Shown here one piece after another: positions 7,083-8,866 of a DNA stretch of 8,866 nt. The stretch's first letter is position 1. Each line of letters starts with the position of its first letter. Source of the DNA: Bacteroidota bacterium (lineage in GTDB: Bacteria; Bacteroidota; Bacteroidia; Chitinophagales; Chitinophagaceae); assembly GCA_023390215.1 (NCBI GenBank), contig JAEWDG010000118.1:1-8866 (forward strand), in the 5' to 3' direction. Under the pieces are notes generated by a model. It had not been told where the DNA came from. It made no database searches and was given only the letters and a program-made list of their open reading frames with translations. The translations under genes and the position numbers were made by a program.

Positions 7083-7101
7083 AATGTTACATTAATGTTA
7101 C
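7083..7101. repeat. Direct repeat and palindrome, possible operator
   Basis: AATGTTAC occurs at 7083-7090 and again at 7094-7101, an 11-bp period of about one helical turn. The perfect 10-bp palindrome ACATTAATGT (7089-7098) bridges the two copies. The element covers the expected -33 region of the plus-strand promoter and lies between the two divergent -7 boxes, where a regulator could act on both genes. That role is inferred from position only. Confidence 0.4.
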
Positions 7102-7119
7102 GCGGTTCTCTTAATTTTG
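7092..7119 (+). promoter_or_regulatory. Promoter of the oxoamine synthase gene
   Basis: TAATTTTG at 7112-7119 is a perfect match to the Bacteroidota -7 box TAnnTTTG. The -33 region has only TTA (7092-7094, 17-nt spacer) in place of TTG and overlaps the repeat element at 7083-7101. Transcription would start near 7125, leaving a leader of about 39 nt. Confidence 0.55.
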
Positions 7120-7128
7120 CAGCCATCT

Positions 7129-7143
7129 AAGGACTAAGTCCTT
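7129..7143 (+). other. Inverted repeat in the leader of the oxoamine synthase gene
   Basis: AAGGACT and AGTCCTT form a perfect 7-bp inverted repeat around one base, extendable with a bulge to CTAAGGACT...AGTCCTTTAG. If transcription starts near 7125, it would sit at the very 5' end of the mRNA as a short hairpin, which could protect the message; as DNA it could be a protein-binding site. No T-run follows, so it is not a terminator. Confidence 0.4.
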
Positions 7144-7163
7144 TAGCAATCAAAAATTCACTT

Positions 7164-8420
7164 ATGGACGTATTTGAAAAATTCATGAAAGATGGTGGCC
7201 CTTTAGGTCAGCACATGGACCGTGCACACGGTTATTTTACATTTCCCAAACTGGAGGGAGAATTGGGGCCGAGAATGAAATTCAGAGGTAAGGAAATGAT
7301 CGTTTGGAGCCTGAACAATTACCTTGGACTGGTAAATCACCCGGAAGTAAGAAAAGTGGATGCCGAAGCGGCTGTAAAATATGGCATGGGTAATCCTATG
7401 GGTGCGCGTATGATGAGCGGAAACACGGCTAAACATGAGGAACTCGAAAAAGTGATCAGTGAATTCGTAAAACGTGAGGATACGATGTTGCTGAATTTCG
7501 GATATCAGGGAATAATGAGTTGTATAGATGCCCTGGTGAACCGCCGTGACGTAATTGTATACGACGCGGAGTCGCACGCGTGTATTGTGGATGGTGTTCG
7601 TTTACATATGGGAAACCGGTACGCGTTCAAACATAATGATATCGAAGATTGTGAAAAGCAATTACAACGCGCCACAGAACTGGCTAATAAGAACGGTGGT
7701 GGTATTTTACTTATTACAGAAGGTGTATTCGGAATGGATGGTGAGCAGGGTATACTGAAGGAGATTGCTGCATTGAAAAAGAAATATGAGTTCCGCATTC
7801 TGATCGACGATGCGCATGGCTTTGGCTATATGGGTCCGGATGGTGCAGGCGCGGATACAGCCCAGCACTGCGAAGCAGATATAGATCTTTACTTCAGCAC
7901 TTTTGTAAAAAGTATGGGAAGCATCGGCGCATTTATCAGTGGGCCAAAAGCTGTAATCAATTATCTGCGCTACAATACCCGGAGCCAGATCTTTGCGAAG
8001 AGTTTACCATTGATCATTGTAGAAGGTATGCTGAAAAGGATGGAGATGGTTAAAACCATGCCTGAGTTGCGGGAAAAACTTTGGTCTAACGTGAACAGGA
8101 TCCAACAGGGCCTGAAAGACCGGGGATTCGATATTGGCCGTACCAACTCACCCGTAACGCCGGTTTACATGAAGGGTGATGTTCCCGAGGCTACGCAGAT
8201 GGTGATGGACCTGAGGGAAAATTATCACATCTTCTGTTCTATCGTGGTATATCCGGTGATCCCTAAAGGAGATATCATCTACCGGATTATCCCTACAGCG
8301 GCCCACAGCGATGCCGATATAGATGAAACATTAAAAGCATTTGAGGAGACCAAGAAAAAACTCGACGAAGGAAAATATAAAGCCGAACATATACCGAATA
8401 TGGCGGATGCTGGAATATGA
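7164..8420 (+). CDS. PLP-dependent alpha-oxoamine synthase (SPT/CapA/KBL-like)
   Basis: This 418-residue cytoplasmic enzyme belongs to the fold-type I PLP family that joins an amino acid to an acyl-CoA or acyl-ACP with loss of CO2 (or from glycine), as in serine palmitoyltransferase, cysteate acyltransferase, 2-amino-3-ketobutyrate CoA ligase and BioF. Visible landmarks are NNYLGL at 51-56, the PLP-stacking His138 (ESHACIVDG), Asp215 and His218 (DDAHGFG), and the PLP lysine K249 in STFVKSMGSIGAF. The N-terminal GPLGQ...FTFPKLEGELGPRMKF and GARMMSGNT at 80-88 differ from classical Sphingobacterium SPT and resemble a separate branch common in Flavobacteriia. Members of the wider family make the sulfonolipid base capnine (CapA/SulA) or sphinganine, so a lipid-base role is plausible, but the exact substrate cannot be read from sequence. 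The ATG at 7164 follows an A-rich leader without a Shine-Dalgarno sequence. The gene appears monocistronic, with its own terminator. Confidence 0.85.
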   Translation: MDVFEKFMKDGGPLGQHMDRAHGYFTFPKLEGELGPRMKFRGKEMIVWSLNNYLGLVNHPEVRKVDAEAAVKYGMGNPMGARMMSGNTAKHEELEKVISEFVKREDTMLLNFGYQGIMSCIDALVNRRDVIVYDAESHACIVDGVRLHMGNRYAFKHNDIEDCEKQLQRATELANKNGGGILLITEGVFGMDGEQGILKEIAALKKKYEFRILIDDAHGFGYMGPDGAGADTAQHCEADIDLYFSTFVKSMGSIGAFISGPKAVINYLRYNTRSQIFAKSLPLIIVEGMLKRMEMVKTMPELREKLWSNVNRIQQGLKDRGFDIGRTNSPVTPVYMKGDVPEATQMVMDLRENYHIFCSIVVYPVIPKGDIIYRIIPTAAHSDADIDETLKAFEETKKKLDEGKYKAEHIPNMADAGI

Positions 8421-8422
8421 TG

Positions 8423-8445
8423 AAGGGGCTCTGCCCCTTTTTTTT
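8423..8445 (+). terminator. Intrinsic terminator of the oxoamine synthase gene
   Basis: AAGGGGC and GCCCCTT form a 7-bp GC-rich stem around a TCT loop, followed by six further T residues, starting three nt after the TGA stop. The T-run includes the first bases of the stop codon of the convergent permease gene (8444-8446). On the minus strand no T-run follows the hairpin, so it should work mainly in the plus direction. Confidence 0.9.
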
Positions 8446-8866
8446 ATGTCTTTATCTTTTTCCGGAACCTCTGCTGCATAAAATAAATAAACAAACCACT
8501 ACCCAATACCGCAGCGAAACTACCAATGCTTGCGAGACCGGTGGAAAAAAATACATAGGTCCATATTAAAATAGCCAGTACGACCGGTATAGGATATAAC
8601 GGCATGCGATAGACGCCGCCTGGAATGGATTCTCTTTTTCGCAGCATCATCAACCCCACGGCCTGGCCAATAAACTGTACGATGATCCGCATCGCAAGAA
8701 TACCGCTGATGGTTTCTTTCAAACGGAAGGTAAGACTGAAGATAAATGCAATGGACGCAATAACCAGCAGGGAAACATATGGAAATTCTTTTTTGGGATG
8801 CAGCTTTGCGAAGATTTTAAAAAAGCTTCCGTCAGCTGCCGCAGCGTATGGCACACGGCTATACCC
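8444..8866 (-). CDS. APC-family amino acid permease, C-terminal part (cut by window edge)
   Basis: Only the last 140 residues of an inner-membrane amino acid transporter are visible. The fragment begins GYSRVPYAAAADGSFFKIFA, matching the loop of APC-superfamily amino acid permeases in which an S/R-x-P-x-A-x-DG motif precedes a 'P..S' helix. It then has four hydrophobic segments: about YVSLLVIASIAFIFSL, ILAMRIIVQFIGQAVGLMML, PIPVVLAILIWTYVFFSTG and SFAAVLGSGLFIYFM. It ends in a basic tail, QQRFRKKIKT. There is no ATG at the left of the visible frame. A GTG at 8854 encodes the Val of SRVPY and lies inside the conserved loop, so it is not the true start; the gene continues beyond 8866. The substrate cannot be told from this part. 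It is convergent with the oxoamine synthase gene, only 23 bp away. Confidence 0.85.
   Translation of the reverse strand, partial: GYSRVPYAAAADGSFFKIFAKLHPKKEFPYVSLLVIASIAFIFSLTFRLKETISGILAMRIIVQFIGQAVGLMMLRKRESIPGGVYRMPLYPIPVVLAILIWTYVFFSTGLASIGSFAAVLGSGLFIYFMQQRFRKKIKT

Noticed and set aside
7203..7798. Minus-strand frames of 97 and 124 residues opposite the oxoamine synthase
   Set aside because: Shadows of the conserved plus-strand enzyme, with no family resemblance.

Overview
The window looks like chromosomal DNA from a member of the Bacteroidota, most likely near the Chitinophagaceae or Sphingobacteriales. Three things support this. There is a type IX secretion (Por) C-terminal sorting domain preceded by the usual 'KLVSFTG...NRLDWKV' domain. 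Promoter-like boxes follow the phylum-specific TTG...TAnnTTTG pattern rather than TTGACA/TATAAT. Start codons lack Shine-Dalgarno sequences. No insertion sequence, phage gene, CRISPR array or sign of recent transfer was seen, and the genes are intact apart from one cut by the window edge.

Layout from left to right. (1) Positions 22-2059, minus strand: a secreted multidomain T9SS cargo protein with its own intrinsic terminator. (2) Positions 2060-2388: an AT-rich gap without a gene. (3) Positions 2358-2670, minus strand: two tRNA-Gln genes with anticodons CTG and TTG, about 100 bp apart. Each has its own promoter-like sequence (TTG-N20-TAnnTTTG in both cases) and its own terminator hairpin. 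(4) Positions 2667-7039, minus strand: a probable two-gene unit, a PafA-type alkaline phosphatase followed by cyanophycin synthetase (cphA). (5) Positions 7040-7163: a compact divergent promoter region with a direct repeat, a palindrome and a leader hairpin. (6) Positions 7164-8445, plus strand: a PLP-dependent alpha-oxoamine synthase with a strong terminator. (7) Positions 8444-8866, minus strand: the C-terminal part of an APC-family amino acid permease that runs off the right edge.

How the genes might work together (inference): the exported phosphatase would release phosphate from organic phosphomonoesters, and CphA would store nitrogen and carbon as the Arg/Asp polymer cyanophycin, so the minus-strand pair looks nutrient-related. 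No cyanophycinase (cphB) is present in the window. The oxoamine synthase is the most interesting assignment. It belongs to the family that makes sphingoid or sulfonolipid (capnine) bases, ketobutyrate or the biotin precursor, and it resembles a Bacteroidota-specific branch more than classical serine palmitoyltransferase. I see no clearly new multi-gene system; the region is mostly ordinary core and metabolic sequence with several notable regulatory details.
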